This document shows positions 1-10,600 of a stretch of 64,000 nucleotides of DNA, piece after piece (within the stretch, counting starts at the first letter, position 1; every line of letters starts with the position of its first letter). The notes below the pieces were generated by a model. That model saw nothing but the letters and a program-made list of their open reading frames with translations, had not been told where the DNA came from and ran no database searches. Made by a program: the position numbers and the translations under genes. Source of the DNA: Janthinobacterium sp. Marseille (GTDB lineage: Bacteria > Pseudomonadota > Gammaproteobacteria > Burkholderiales > Burkholderiaceae_D); assembly GCF_000013625.1 (NCBI RefSeq), contig NC_009659.1, forward strand, positions 3,782,001 to 3,846,000, read 5' to 3'.

Positions 1-209
1 TATTCAACGTGCGAGGTGTTGATCGTGATACCGCGTGCTTTTTCTTCTGGCGCGTTATCGATTTGATCGTAGCCTTTTGCTTCGCCGCCGAATTTCTTCG
101 ACAGAACAGTCGCGATCGCAGCTGTCAGTGTGGTTTTACCATGATCGACGTGACCAATTGTGCCCACATTCACGTGCGGCTTAGTCCGTTCGAATTTACC
201 TTTTGCCAT
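1..209 (-). CDS. tuf: Elongation factor Tu, N-terminal part (first tuf copy, cut by window edge)
   Basis: This encodes the first ~69 residues of EF-Tu, the GTPase that brings aminoacyl-tRNA to the ribosome. The P-loop GHVDHGKT and the switch I region ([14 protein letters not shown]) are visible, and the gene runs off the left edge of the window. The ATG at 207-209 is preceded by a GGAAG ribosome binding site. It lies just downstream of fusA, the usual str-operon position. The sequence matches the second tuf gene (start 21506) with only about three substitutions, all near the start codon, which suggests concerted evolution of the two copies. Confidence 0.97.
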   Translation of the reverse strand, partial: MAKGKFERTKPHVNVGTIGHVDHGKTTLTAAIATVLSKKFGGEAKGYDQIDNAPEEKARGITINTSHVE

Positions 210-248
210 TTTATTCTTCCTTCAAAAAGAACGATTTATTTACATTAG

Positions 249-323
249 GATGTCCGTCATCGGACATCGTTTAATTGATTTACTGCAGATCGGGGAGCCG
301 TGCACACGCCCAACTCCCCGATC
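249..323 (-). promoter_or_regulatory. Two hairpins in the fusA-tuf intergenic region
   Basis: Two perfect inverted repeats lie between the fusA stop and the tuf start. One has 10-bp arms (288-297 and 314-323, GATCGGGGAG / CTCCCCGATC). The other has 8-bp arms (249-256 and 261-268, GATGTCCG / CGGACATC) with a 4-nt loop. Neither is followed by a clear T-run on the minus strand, so they are unlikely to be strong terminators. They could protect mRNA ends, act as processing sites or reduce readthrough into tuf. Confidence 0.5.
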
Positions 324-337
324 TTTAACGCTTGCTA

Positions 338-2446
338 TTACTTAGGCGCCTTCGATGTGACGATTGCATCGATCACGTTCTTAGGTGCTTCAGAGTAGTG
401 CTTGAATTCCATCGAGTAGGTTGCGCGACCTTGTGTTGCGGAACGCAACGATGTCGAGTAACCAAACATTTCGGACAAAGGCACTTCAGCTTTAATGATC
501 TTGCCGCCGCCGCCCGCGATTTCATCCATACCTTGAACCATGCCGCGACGTGAGGACAGATCGCCCATCACGGTACCAGCGTAGTCTTCAGGTGTTTCAA
601 CTTCCACAGCCATCATAGGCTCAAGGATAACCGGGCTTGCTTTACGGCAGCCGTCCTTGAATGCCATCGATGCTGCCATACGGAACGCGTTTTCATTCGA
701 ATCGACGTCATGGTACGAACCGAAGAACAGGGTGACTTTAACGTCAACCACTGGGTAGCCCGCGAGGACGCCCGAGGTCAATGTTTCGCGCACACCTTTT
801 TCAACTGCAGGGATGTATTCGCGAGGAACGGTACCGCCTTTGATTGCGTCGATGAATTCGAAGCCCTTACCTGGTTCTTGCGGTTCGATTTTCAGAACCA
901 CGTGACCGTACTGACCACGACCCCCGGATTGCTTAACGAATTTACCTTCGATTTCTTCGCAAACTTTACGGATGGTTTCACGGTATGCAACCTGTGGCTT
1001 ACCAACAGTCGCTTCCACGCCGAATTCGCGCTTCATACGATCAACGATAATATCCAGATGCAACTCGCCCATACCGGCGATGATGGTTTGACCGGATTCT
1101 TCATCGGTACGCACGCGGAACGATGGATCTTCAGCAGCCAGACGATTCAAGGCCAGACCCATTTTTTCCTGGTCAGCTTTGGTTTTTGGCTCAACAGCTT
1201 GCGAAATAACCGGCTCAGGGAAAATCATGCGTTCCAGAACAACAATCGCTTTGTCGTCGCACAGGGTGTCACCTGTCGTTGTATCTTTCAAACCAACGAT
1301 CGCAGCGATGTCGCCTGCCAGCATTTCCTTGATTTCTTCGCGTTGGTTCGCGTGCATCTGAACGATACGGCCGATACGTTCTTTCTTCTCTTTAACAGAG
1401 TTGAAAACGGTATCGCCCGAGTTCAAAGTACCCGAGTAGCAACGGATGAAGCACAATTGACCAACAAACGGATCGGTTGCGATTTTGAATGCCAGCGCCG
1501 AAAATTTTTCGGTGTCTTCTGCTTTACGCACAACTGGTTCGTCATCTTCGTTCAGGCCTGGCACCGGTGGAATATCCACTGGCGATGGCAAGTACTCAAC
1601 AACGCCGTCCAACATAGCTTGTACGCCTTTGTTTTTAAAGGCGGTACCGCACATCATTGGCACAATTTCGCTGGCGATGGTACGTTGACGAATCGCAGCC
1701 TTGATATCAGCTTCTGACAAGTCGCCTTCTTCCAGGTACTTGTTCATCAGTTCTTCTGATGCTTCAGCGGCGGCTTCAACCATGTTTTCACGCCATTTTT
1801 TCGCGTCAGCCAACAGATGCTCTGGGATATCGCCGTATTCGAATTTCATACCTTGCGAAGCGTCGTCCCAGATGATCGCTTTCATCTTGACCAGATCGAT
1901 TACGCCTTCGAACGAATCTTCAGCACCGATAGGCACTTGCATAGGCACAGGGTTAGCTTTCAAACGCGCACGCATTTGATCGTAAACTTTGAAGAAGTTA
2001 GCGCCGGTACGATCCATCTTGTTGACGAATGCCAAACGTGGGACTTTGTACTTGTTAGCTTGACGCCATACTGTTTCAGATTGCGGCTGCACGCCACCCA
2101 CTGCACAATAAACCATGCATGCGCCATCCAATACGCGCATTGAACGCTCAACTTCAATTGTGAAGTCAACGTGGCCTGGTGTATCAATGATGTTGATGTG
2201 ATGCGCCGGGAAGTTACCTGCCATACCCTTCCAGAAGCAAGTGGTAGCAGCGGAAGTAATCGTGATACCGCGCTCTTGCTCTTGCTCCATCCAGTCCATG
2301 GTGGCTGCGCCATCATGCACTTCACCCAGCTTGTGGTTTACGCCTGTGTAGAACAGGACGCGCTCGGTCGTGGTGGTTTTACCAGCATCAATGTGAGCCG
2401 AAATACCGATATTGCGGTAACGCTCAATGGGGGTCTTGCGAGCCAT
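338..2446 (-). CDS. fusA: Elongation factor G
   Basis: A 702-residue EF-G, the translocase GTPase of the ribosome, of normal bacterial length. The N-terminal GTPase domain shows the P-loop AHIDAGKT (about residues 17-24), DTPGH and NKMD. The rest is collinear with EF-G domains II-V, ending in the basic C-terminal region. It sits between rpsG and tuf in the str operon order rpsL-rpsG-fusA-tuf, transcribed leftward. Nothing unusual is seen. Confidence 0.99.
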   Translation of the reverse strand: MARKTPIERYRNIGISAHIDAGKTTTTERVLFYTGVNHKLGEVHDGAATMDWMEQEQERGITITSAATTCFWKGMAGNFPAHHINIIDTPGHVDFTIEVERSMRVLDGACMVYCAVGGVQPQSETVWRQANKYKVPRLAFVNKMDRTGANFFKVYDQMRARLKANPVPMQVPIGAEDSFEGVIDLVKMKAIIWDDASQGMKFEYGDIPEHLLADAKKWRENMVEAAAEASEELMNKYLEEGDLSEADIKAAIRQRTIASEIVPMMCGTAFKNKGVQAMLDGVVEYLPSPVDIPPVPGLNEDDEPVVRKAEDTEKFSALAFKIATDPFVGQLCFIRCYSGTLNSGDTVFNSVKEKKERIGRIVQMHANQREEIKEMLAGDIAAIVGLKDTTTGDTLCDDKAIVVLERMIFPEPVISQAVEPKTKADQEKMGLALNRLAAEDPSFRVRTDEESGQTIIAGMGELHLDIIVDRMKREFGVEATVGKPQVAYRETIRKVCEEIEGKFVKQSGGRGQYGHVVLKIEPQEPGKGFEFIDAIKGGTVPREYIPAVEKGVRETLTSGVLAGYPVVDVKVTLFFGSYHDVDSNENAFRMAASMAFKDGCRKASPVILEPMMAVEVETPEDYAGTVMGDLSSRRGMVQGMDEIAGGGGKIIKAEVPLSEMFGYSTSLRSATQGRATYSMEFKHYSEAPKNVIDAIVTSKAPK

Positions 2447-2568
2447 GATTAATCCAATATCTCTTTAACGAACAAAACCGAGCATCATTTTTTTAAATGA
2501 GGTGCCCGGCTCCGAACAATTTGTATAAGCAGACAAACGTCAACGCGTGAACGTTGACGCTACTTTTA

Positions 2569-3039
2569 TTAGAAGCGGAAGTGCGAGAACGCTTTGTTCG
2601 CTTCTGCCATACGGTGAACTTCATCGCGCTTTTTCATTGCACCGCCACGGCTTTCAGCCGCTTCGAGCAATTCACCAGCAAGACGTTGTGGCATCGATTT
2701 TTCGCTGCGCTTGTTTGCAGCTTCACGCAACCAACGCATGGACAAAGCCATACGACGAACTGGGCGCACTTCAACCGGCACCTGGTAGTTTGCACCACCA
2801 ACGCGACGGGATTTAACTTCGACCAGTGGTTTGCAGTTTGCGATAGCAGCTGTAAACACTTCCAGCGGATCTTTGCCGGATTTTGTTTGAATGTGCTCAA
2901 ACGCACCGTAAATGATGTTTTCTGCGACCGATTTTTTACCGGACAACATCAAAACGTTAACGAATTTGGCAACATCAACATTACCGAACTTCGGATCTGG
3001 CAGGATTTCCCGCTTGGGAACTTCACGACGACGTGGCAT
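2569..3039 (-). CDS. rpsG: 30S ribosomal protein S7
   Basis: A 156-residue S7, the primary 16S rRNA binding protein that nucleates assembly of the 30S head. The start chosen is the ATG of [10 protein letters not shown] at 3037-3039, with an AAGGAA ribosome binding site 6 nt upstream. A longer reading frame adds five residues with no support. Conserved blocks such as [16 protein letters not shown] and [11 protein letters not shown] are present. It is the second gene of the str operon, after rpsL. Confidence 0.98.
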   Translation of the reverse strand: MPRRREVPKREILPDPKFGNVDVAKFVNVLMLSGKKSVAENIIYGAFEHIQTKSGKDPLEVFTAAIANCKPLVEVKSRRVGGANYQVPVEVRPVRRMALSMRWLREAANKRSEKSMPQRLAGELLEAAESRGGAMKKRDEVHRMAEANKAFSHFRF

Positions 3040-3173
3040 TTCGATTCCTTTCAATCTTCAGTTGAGGCGCAACAACAAATTTGTCGCACACTCGCGGAGG
3101 TCATCATAACCATCCACTTACTCGGCCCATTGGGGACCGACACTCATTTCGCAGAGACTGCGAAAAACTTTAA

Positions 3174-3557
3174 TTACTTCTTGCCAGCTTTTGCACGCTT
3201 GGTACCGTACTTCGAACGTGCTTGCTTACGGTCTTTAACACCTTGGGTATCCAACGCGCCGCGAACCATGTGATAACGCACACCCGGCAAATCTTTTACA
3301 CGACCGCCGCGCAACAGCACGACGCTATGTTCTTGCAGGTTATGGCCTTCACCGCCGATATACGAAATAACTTCGAAACCGTTGGTCAAACGCACTTTGG
3401 CAACTTTACGCAAAGCCGAGTTAGGCTTTTTTGGAGTTGTGGTGTAAACGCGGGTACATACGCCGCGTTTTTGCGGGCTGTTTTCCAGCGCCGGCGATTT
3501 GCTCTTGACGCGTGCAGAAACACGCGGCTGGCGAATCAGTTGATTGATGGTTGGCAT
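3174..3557 (-). CDS. rpsL: 30S ribosomal protein S12
   Basis: S12, a decoding-centre protein and the first gene of the str operon here. The sequence begins [12 protein letters not shown] and contains [14 protein letters not shown] and [13 protein letters not shown], the loops where streptomycin-resistance substitutions occur. Both loops look wild type. The C-terminus [13 protein letters not shown] has the usual basic tail. The roughly 135-bp gap to rpsG contains no other gene. Confidence 0.98.
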
Positions 3558-3855
3558 CGCTCTCTATCCAGCTAGTACAACATTAATAATACGAACCCGA
3601 AAACGGTTGTCCGGGGACTAAAGAATCATTGCGGAAGAATTAAATCAACGCGCGGCTCGATTAACCATGAAGGAAAAAGCGCGCAGGAATTGCCAGGAAG
3701 GAAATACAACACGGCAGATCAAAGAACGCTTAAGCCCAGCAGAGCTTAAAATCGAGAACTCGCGAGTATATTCCCCAAATTATCAAGGGTCAAGGACAGT
3801 TTTCATACGCGAGCCCCGCCCGATGCGTAATTGCTACGCATCGGGTACCGAACTT
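3558..3855. other. Intergenic region upstream of the str operon
   Basis: About 300 bp separate rpsL from the haem gene to its right. No credible gene is seen. It must contain the str operon promoter on the minus strand, although no unambiguous -35/-10 pair was identified. It also contains the hairpin at 3819-3845. Confidence 0.5.
3819..3845 (-). terminator. Hairpin downstream of the HmuS-like gene
   Basis: A perfect inverted repeat CCCGATGCGTA / TACGCATCGGG with a 5-nt loop begins 11 bp beyond the stop of the HmuS-like gene (3856). There is no strong T-run on the minus strand. It may be a transcript-end hairpin separating the haem operon from the str operon, rather than a textbook intrinsic terminator. 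Confidence 0.5.
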
Positions 3856-4980
3856 TTAAGGCAAACGTGTCAGACTGCCAACAATATCGCGCCAGACTTT
3901 GGTTTCTTCCTTGCCTTGGTCACGGCGGGAGAAAAAGTTAACAACTTGCTCACCTTTGGTGTCATAAAATTCCACCGAAGTAATAGTTCCACTCCTGGCC
4001 GGGCGGCGTACCACCCAACCATGATCGACACCCGACTGACGCAAGTGCAGGTCAAAGTCCGGATCCAGCACATTGAACCAGCCGTTCTTGGCTTCGGTTT
4101 TCTCGATCAGGCCGCTGTAAATCTGGACCATACCCGGGTTGCTCACGAACACCATAATCGGCTGCTCGCGCTTGGATGCCGTTTCCAGCAGGGTTTCCAC
4201 TGATTTTCCGGTGATTTTGTATGCCGCATCGGTGCCGATCAGTTCAAACGCACGTTCACGCGAAATACCGAAGTCATTGATCAGTCGCTGGAATTCATGC
4301 ACATCGGTCATTTCATACCAGGCGCTGCGCAATTCCTTGATATTCATGTCGGTCAGGGGCTTGGCTGGCTTGGCGACGGCGACGGTCCAGTCCGGCTTTT
4401 GATCTGCCGCCTTGTACTCGGCAACCAGCTTTTCAAACGCCGGCACACCTTTTTCATCGTTCAGGTAAACCTTATGGATGGCCTCGCCATTTTTGTCAAA
4501 GAACTGCAGACTGCGACTGGTTCGGCCGCCGGCGCGGGGGGCAACCACTGCAAATGCATAACCCCAGCTATCCATCTTGAAGCGCAAGTCGATTTCGGTA
4601 CCGACGAAGCCACTACCTGGCTTCACGCGCCCCTGCTCGTCCAGCTTTGGCGGCAACGCCACTGCAGTACGCTCGATGACACCATTTTCATTACGCGTAA
4701 TTGCCTTGATTCGGCCCAGCTCATGCATGCGATTGAACAAGGCTTTATAGGTGGCGACATCCGAACGTAGCAGTGTTGCGCCACGACCGATATCTGCCGC
4801 CAGCAGTTTCGCTTCGCTGACACCGAGTTTTTGCGCAATGTCCCTTGCAAACAAACCTGGTTGTTCAGCCTGCAAGGCGGTTTGCTTTGCTTTGAGGGCG
4901 TCGGCATCCGCATCAGCCATTGCGTTTCCAGACAGCGCCAAAGCTGCCAGCAGTGCACCCATCAATTTTGTATATCTCAT
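3856..4980 (-). CDS. hmuS: HmuS/HemS-type hemin-degrading factor with a signal peptide
   Basis: A 374-residue member of the HemS/HmuS/ChuS family, which bind haem and in some members degrade it. The two-repeat architecture is visible: LFARDIAQKLGVSEAKLL and SLQFFDKNGEAIHKVY in the first half, TDVHEF (His about 228) and SVEFYDTKGEQV in the second. TDVHEF matches the position of the haem-ligand histidine of HemS. Unlike the classical cytoplasmic family, it starts with a convincing signal peptide (MRYTKLMGALLAALALSGNA, predicted cleavage after NAMA near residue 22). It follows the haem receptor gene by about 65 bp and is probably co-transcribed under Fur control. Confidence 0.85.
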   Translation of the reverse strand: MRYTKLMGALLAALALSGNAMADADADALKAKQTALQAEQPGLFARDIAQKLGVSEAKLLAADIGRGATLLRSDVATYKALFNRMHELGRIKAITRNENGVIERTAVALPPKLDEQGRVKPGSGFVGTEIDLRFKMDSWGYAFAVVAPRAGGRTSRSLQFFDKNGEAIHKVYLNDEKGVPAFEKLVAEYKAADQKPDWTVAVAKPAKPLTDMNIKELRSAWYEMTDVHEFQRLINDFGISRERAFELIGTDAAYKITGKSVETLLETASKREQPIMVFVSNPGMVQIYSGLIEKTEAKNGWFNVLDPDFDLHLRQSGVDHGWVVRRPARSGTITSVEFYDTKGEQVVNFFSRRDQGKEETKVWRDIVGSLTRLP

Positions 4981-5045
4981 TTATTTTCTCTCTCTATAAA
5001 AATAAGCGGCGACTCGCTGCAATACGAATCACCGCAACGACGCGC

Positions 5046-7310
5046 TTAATACTCTATTTTCATACTCACATTGAAACTACGACCAGGTGATGTATAGGCA
5101 TCCAGATTGGTTGCCGTACTCGCCAGACCCAAACCACGTATGTCATTCCATACCCAGTATTTGCGATCGAACAAGTTGCGCACGCCGGCGTTGAAACTGA
5201 CGTTTTTGTTCACGCGATAGCCACTGAAAATATCAAGGATTGCAAATGACGACGGCGTGAACGCTGGCTGCGTACCAACATTGGGATTTGCGAGATCGCC
5301 ACGTTTTTTGGCAGCTGCGTATATGAGGTCTCCTTGTACGAACCAGGTTTGATTTGGCTCATAGCGCAAACCGGTCACCACCGACAGCGGGGCAACGGAG
5401 TCCAGTCCGGTTTTGACACCGTTGCGGTTAATGCTGTCACCTTGCGTATAAGCAAAGCCACCACGCAGCGTCCAACCGTCATTCCAGCGCCAATCGACCC
5501 GCGCTTCCACGCCGTGAATATTGGCCCGCGAAGAGTTGATGTATTGGTTGATTGCCGGGGTCGCAACCTGGAAGTTGCCACCAATCTGGACCAGTTCGAT
5601 AAAGTTTTTATACCGCCCGGCAAATGCAGCCGCGCTATAGCGCACACGACTATCCGCCAGATCAACCTTGCCGCGCAAACCGATCTCATACGAGTTGCTG
5701 GTTTCCGCTTTGAGGTCCGGATTAGCAATCTGCATATACGAACCGCCAGGCACACCAACGTTATTGAAGTAAGAGTTCACTTCGTGTGGCGACGGTGCAC
5801 GGAAACCCCGAGCATATTGCGCATATGGCACAAACGCCGGCGTTACTTCATAGAGAAATGCCAGACGTGGCGAGATCGCATTGTCTTTGCTCCGCGCTGC
5901 CGGCTGCCCGTTGGCGTTCGCTTGTGCGTCATAGCGCGCACTTGCCTTGGGATCGAGCTCATACGAGTCATAACGCAAACCAGGAATAACACTCAGTTTC
6001 CCTATGCGTATATCGTCCTGTACGTAAGCGCCAAAAATTGAATAGTTCGTTTTAGGGAAGAGTTCACAATATTGCGTGCCGGTACAGCTGCTCCAGCCCG
6101 TGCCCGTCGCTTGTTGGCTTAACTGGCTTTTGCTGACATCAAATCCGTACACCAATTGATTTTTGATACCACCAACATTGAAACTGCTTTCGGCCATCAC
6201 ACCACCGCCAACAGCCTGGTCTTTGTAAGTCACATCACGGAAGCGCGGACGCGTGGGACCGGTACCGCTTTCAAACGTATATTGATTTGTGTTGGCATCG
6301 CGGTAGAACACATTGGCACGGATTTTTTGCACCACCGGGTTATCTGCATCGTCACGTTCGTAGGCAAAGGTGAAGCGATCGCTTTGTACCTTACTCGTGG
6401 TTTGATATCCGGTAACAAAAGTCCCACCTGCTGCCGGGCCAATAGCTGAAGGACTACTACCCGCGGTCTTGTTTTCAGTCGTTGCCAATGTCCACTTGAA
6501 GACGTCATTTGCCGTCGCACGGAATACCACGCGACCCAGGGCGGACTGCGTGTCGTAGGTAAGCGGATCCGGCGCAGTACGGTTGGTGCCTGTGATATCA
6601 CGATCACCTTTGTTATCGGTCTCTTTGCCATGGCGCGCATTCAACAACACCATACCCTGCCAACGCTCACCGCCGACAGCAAAAGTACCGCTGGTCCCGA
6701 AACTGTTATCAACTGAATCGTAAGAAGGACGAACCGAGAAGTAGGTACTCTTATTGAAGATATTCAGATAATCCTGCGGATCCTTCATCACGAAATTGAC
6801 CGCACCCGTCAGACCGTCACTGCCATACATTGAAGAAGCCGGGCCACGCAAAACTTCGATACGCTGATACAGATCCGTGTTCAGGTAACTTCCACGCCCG
6901 GCACTGAGAGTGCCCACACTGAACGCGCGCGGGACCGGCACACCGTCTTCCAATAGCAGCACGCGATTGCCATCCAGTCCGCGGATGGTAATCCCTTCAT
7001 TTCCACCACGCCCGGCGGTTGCACCGGCGCCACTGATACCACTGGTCCGCGCAACGGAGCGCCTCACTTCTACGCCCGGCTCATAACGCAATGCATCCTT
7101 TATATCCTTGGCGTTTTGCTGCTCGATTTCTTCTGCCGTAACCACCGATACCGTCGCCGCGGCGCGGTTGATATCACCGCCGAGTCCGCGCGTCGAGGTA
7201 ACGGTAATTTCGTCGAGTTTGGCGATCTGTTGTGCGCCAGCCTGATGCACCGGCCACTGCTGGAGTACCAGCACGGTCGCCAGGGCGAGTTTTTTCTTGC
7301 ATAACTTCAT
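5046..7310 (-). CDS. hmuR: TonB-dependent haem/haemoglobin outer-membrane receptor
   Basis: A 754-residue TonB-dependent receptor with a signal peptide (cleavage near AGA|QQ), a TonB box-like DEITVTSTR, a plug domain (about residues 50-180, including IRGLDGNRVLLLEDGVP and IEVLRGPASSMYGSDGL) and a C-terminal beta barrel ending in an aromatic-rich strand. The FRAP motif (residues 503-506), a nearby histidine (about 509) and a NPDL motif match the signature of haem receptors such as HmuR and HemR. The AAGGAAGGG ribosome binding site supports the start. A Fur box lies upstream and an HmuS-like gene downstream. Confidence 0.92.
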   Translation of the reverse strand: MKLCKKKLALATVLVLQQWPVHQAGAQQIAKLDEITVTSTRGLGGDINRAAATVSVVTAEEIEQQNAKDIKDALRYEPGVEVRRSVARTSGISGAGATAGRGGNEGITIRGLDGNRVLLLEDGVPVPRAFSVGTLSAGRGSYLNTDLYQRIEVLRGPASSMYGSDGLTGAVNFVMKDPQDYLNIFNKSTYFSVRPSYDSVDNSFGTSGTFAVGGERWQGMVLLNARHGKETDNKGDRDITGTNRTAPDPLTYDTQSALGRVVFRATANDVFKWTLATTENKTAGSSPSAIGPAAGGTFVTGYQTTSKVQSDRFTFAYERDDADNPVVQKIRANVFYRDANTNQYTFESGTGPTRPRFRDVTYKDQAVGGGVMAESSFNVGGIKNQLVYGFDVSKSQLSQQATGTGWSSCTGTQYCELFPKTNYSIFGAYVQDDIRIGKLSVIPGLRYDSYELDPKASARYDAQANANGQPAARSKDNAISPRLAFLYEVTPAFVPYAQYARGFRAPSPHEVNSYFNNVGVPGGSYMQIANPDLKAETSNSYEIGLRGKVDLADSRVRYSAAAFAGRYKNFIELVQIGGNFQVATPAINQYINSSRANIHGVEARVDWRWNDGWTLRGGFAYTQGDSINRNGVKTGLDSVAPLSVVTGLRYEPNQTWFVQGDLIYAAAKKRGDLANPNVGTQPAFTPSSFAILDIFSGYRVNKNVSFNAGVRNLFDRKYWVWNDIRGLGLASTATNLDAYTSPGRSFNVSMKIEY

Positions 7311-7470
7311 AACAACCCTTCCTTGTATTTGTGGATAGGTTGCTAGCGAAAGTAATGCTGGCTGCCGTAGTTTTAGTATTTGTGTGCGGCGCTTTTTCTT
7401 GCAAAGCGCGCGATGAGATCAGTGATCACGCCTGTTAGCACGTATCAGGATGGAGATCATAGCCGATCTA

Positions 7471-7489
7471 TTAAATGATAATCATTATT
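7471..7489 (-). promoter_or_regulatory. Fur box upstream of hmuR
   Basis: The segment TTAAATGATAATCATTATT matches the 19-bp Fur consensus (GATAATGATAATCATTATC) at 15 or more positions, including an uninterrupted central core of about 15 bases. It lies about 160 bp upstream of the haem receptor start, so iron-Fur repression of the haem uptake operon is the natural reading. Confidence 0.85.
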
Positions 7490-7613
7490 ATTAAAGATAT
7501 CTTGTTGGCGACGGGAAAAATGACGCATTCTTGCAACAAGGGCATCCTTTACCGATGATTCCTATACATCTTCCGGGCCCGGGGTTTCGTCGAAACAGGA
7601 AGTCGGCAGACAT

Positions 7614-7645
7614 AAAAAAACGGCACCAGGATTGCTCCTGATGCC
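7614..7645 (-). terminator. Intrinsic terminator after rpoC
   Basis: On the minus strand a GC-rich hairpin (GGCATCAGGA / TCCTGGTGCC around a short loop) is followed by GTTTTTTT. It lies 28 bp beyond the rpoC stop and is a textbook rho-independent terminator for the rplJL-rpoBC transcript. Confidence 0.92.
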
Positions 7646-7672
7646 GCTTTAGATACGTACTGCGCGTAGTGC

Positions 7673-10600
7673 TTAGGACGCGTCGGTATCGCTATCCGGG
7701 GTGCTGGAAACGTCCGCAAATTGCGCTTCGGCTTCTGCTGCACGGGCAGCTTTTTCCGATTGCAACAGTGCTGCACGTTCTTCTGCTTCCCACGAATCTT
7801 TTTCCTTGCGAGCACGGTGGAATGCCAGGCCTGTACCAGCCGGGATCAAACGACCGACGATCACGTTTTCTTTCAGACCGCGCAAGCCGTCTTTTTTGCC
7901 CATGATCGCAGCTTCGGTCAGGACACGTGTTGTTTCCTGGAACGAAGCAGCCGAGATGAAGGAGTCGGTCGACAGCGATGCTTTGGTAATACCTAGCAAT
8001 ACGTTTTCGTAGGTTGCAGGGATTTTGCCCAGAGCAATGACGCGATCGTTTTCATCCAGCAATTCGGAACGTTCAACCTGTTCACCAACGATGTAGTTCG
8101 CATCGCCGGCATCAACCACTTGAACGCGACGCAACATCTGACGCACGATCACTTCAATGTGCTTGTCGTTGATCTTCACGCCTTGCAAACGGTACACGTC
8201 CTGAACTTCGTCAACGATGTAACGTGCCAGCGCTTCGATACCCAACAGGCGCAGGATGTCTTGCGGATCGGCTGGGCCGTCAACAATCATCTCACCCTTG
8301 TTCACAACCTGGCCGTCATGTACCAGCACTTGTTTGTCCTTGGTAATCAGGAACTCGTGCTTGTTGCCGTCCATGTCTGTGATTTCCAGACGTTGCTTAC
8401 CTTTGGTTTCCTTACCGAATGCCACAGTACCTGTGACTTCAGCCAGCATACCGGCATCTTTCGGCGAACGCGCTTCGAACAACTCGGCAACACGCGGCAG
8501 ACCACCGGTGATGTCACGTGTTTTCTGCGATTCGGTCGGGATACGAGCTAATACTTCACCGACGGTAACTTGCTGGCCGTCTTTAACAGTAATCAGCGCG
8601 CCAACCTGGAAGCCGATGGTCACTGCGTGCTCGGTACCGGCGATCTTCACTTCTTCGCCTTGTTCGTTCAACAGTTTGACCTGTGGACGTACAGTTTTGG
8701 TAACCGAACCGCGACGTTTCGCATCGATAACAACCAGGGTCGACAAACCGGTTACTTCGTCGATTTGACGAGCAACGGTCGAACCTTCTTCTACGTTCTC
8801 GAATTTCACCGTACCGGTGTATTCGGTAATGATAGGACGGGTCAATGGATCCCATGTTGCCAATGCGGTACCGGCCTTGATAACCATGCCGTCCTTGACG
8901 ATCAGGGTTGCGCCGTACGGTACTTTATGACGTTCACGTTCACGGCCGTGGTCGTCGGTAATCAACACTTCACCGGAACGGGAAATGACGATCTGGCCGC
9001 CTTTGCCGTTGGTAACATAACGCATGGTCGCGGTGAAACGAACGGTACCGTTCGATTTCGCTTCGACCGACGATGCCACTGCTGCACGCGAAGCCGCACC
9101 ACCAATGTGGAAGGTACGCATGGTCAGCTGTGTACCTGGCTCACCAATCGATTGCGCTGCAACCACACCAACTGCTTCACCGGCATTAACCAGTGTGCCG
9201 CGGCCGAGGTCACGACCGTAACATTGTGCACACAGGCCGAAGCGGGTGTCGCAAGTCAGCGGTGTACGTACTTTTACTTCATCGATGCCGAGGCGTTCGA
9301 TTTCTTCAACCATGTCTTCGTCCAGCAAGGTGCCGGCCGCGTACAGGGTTGCCTGTGTTTCAGGATTGACGATGTCGTTCGCAGCAACGCGACCCAGGAT
9401 ACGGTCACGCAATGCTTCAATAACTTCACCGCCTTCAACCAGCGCCTTCATCGACGCGCCGTTCGAGGTGCCGCAATCATCTTCGATCACAACCAGATCT
9501 TGCGTCACGTCAACCAGACGACGTGTCAGGTAACCCGAGTTCGCTGTTTTCAGAGCAGTATCGGCCAGGCCTTTACGTGCACCGTGAGTCGAGATGAAGT
9601 ACTGCAAAACGTTCAGACCTTCGCGGAAGTTCGCGGTGATCGGCGTTTCAATAATGGAACCATCCGGTTTCGCCATCAGGCCACGCATACCGGCCAGCTG
9701 ACGAATCTGTGCTGCGGAACCGCGCGCACCGGAGTCGGCCATCATGTAAATCGCGTTGAACGATTCTTGTGTTGTTTTGGTGCCATCACGTTTGGTGACG
9801 TCTTCAACCTTGAGTTGATCCATCATGGCCTTGCCGACGTCATCGCCTGCCTTGCCCCAGATATCAACCACTTTGTTGTAACGTTCGCCAGCGGTAACCA
9901 GACCGGACGAGTACTGCTGTTCGATTTGTTTAACTTCGCTTTCAGCGGTCGCAATGATGTCAACTTTTTGTTTAGGCACCAGCATGTCGTCGACGCAGAT
10001 CGAGATACCGGCACGGGTTGCCAGGCGGAAGCCCGATTGCAGCAGTTGATCAGCGAACACAACCGTTGCGCGCAGACCGCACTTACGGAAGGACAAGTTG
10101 ATCAGACGCGAAATTTCTTTCTTTTTCAGCGCGCGGTTCAGAACTGAGAACGGCAAGCCTTTAGGCAGAATTTCGGACAGGATCGCACGACCGACTGTGG
10201 TTTCGTAACGGGTAACTGTTTTTTCGAATTCGCCGGTTTCCACATTTTTTGGATACTCGGTGATACGAACAGTGATACGGGTCGCCAGTTCAACCATTTT
10301 GTTGTCGTAAGCACGGATGACTTCGGACACGTCCGGGAACATCATGCCTTCGCCCTTGGCGTTGATCGCTTCGCGGCTCGCGTAGTACAGACCCAACACG
10401 ATATCTTGCGAAGGAACGATCGATGGTTCACCGTTCGATGGGAACAGGATGTTGTTCGAAGCCAGCATCAATGTGCGTGCTTCCATCTGTGCTTCGATCG
10501 ACAGTGGAACGTGGACCGCCATTTGATCGCCGTCAAAGTCGGCGTTAAATGCAGCGCAGACCAGTGGGTGCAATTGAATTGCTTTACCTTCGATCAGGAC

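Noticed and set aside
3174..3557. Streptomycin-resistance alleles of rpsL
   Set aside because: The TPKKPN and KDLPGV loops are wild type.
8570..10147. Long plus-strand frames inside rpoC and rpoB
   Set aside because: They are shadows of the highly biased codons of conserved minus-strand genes.
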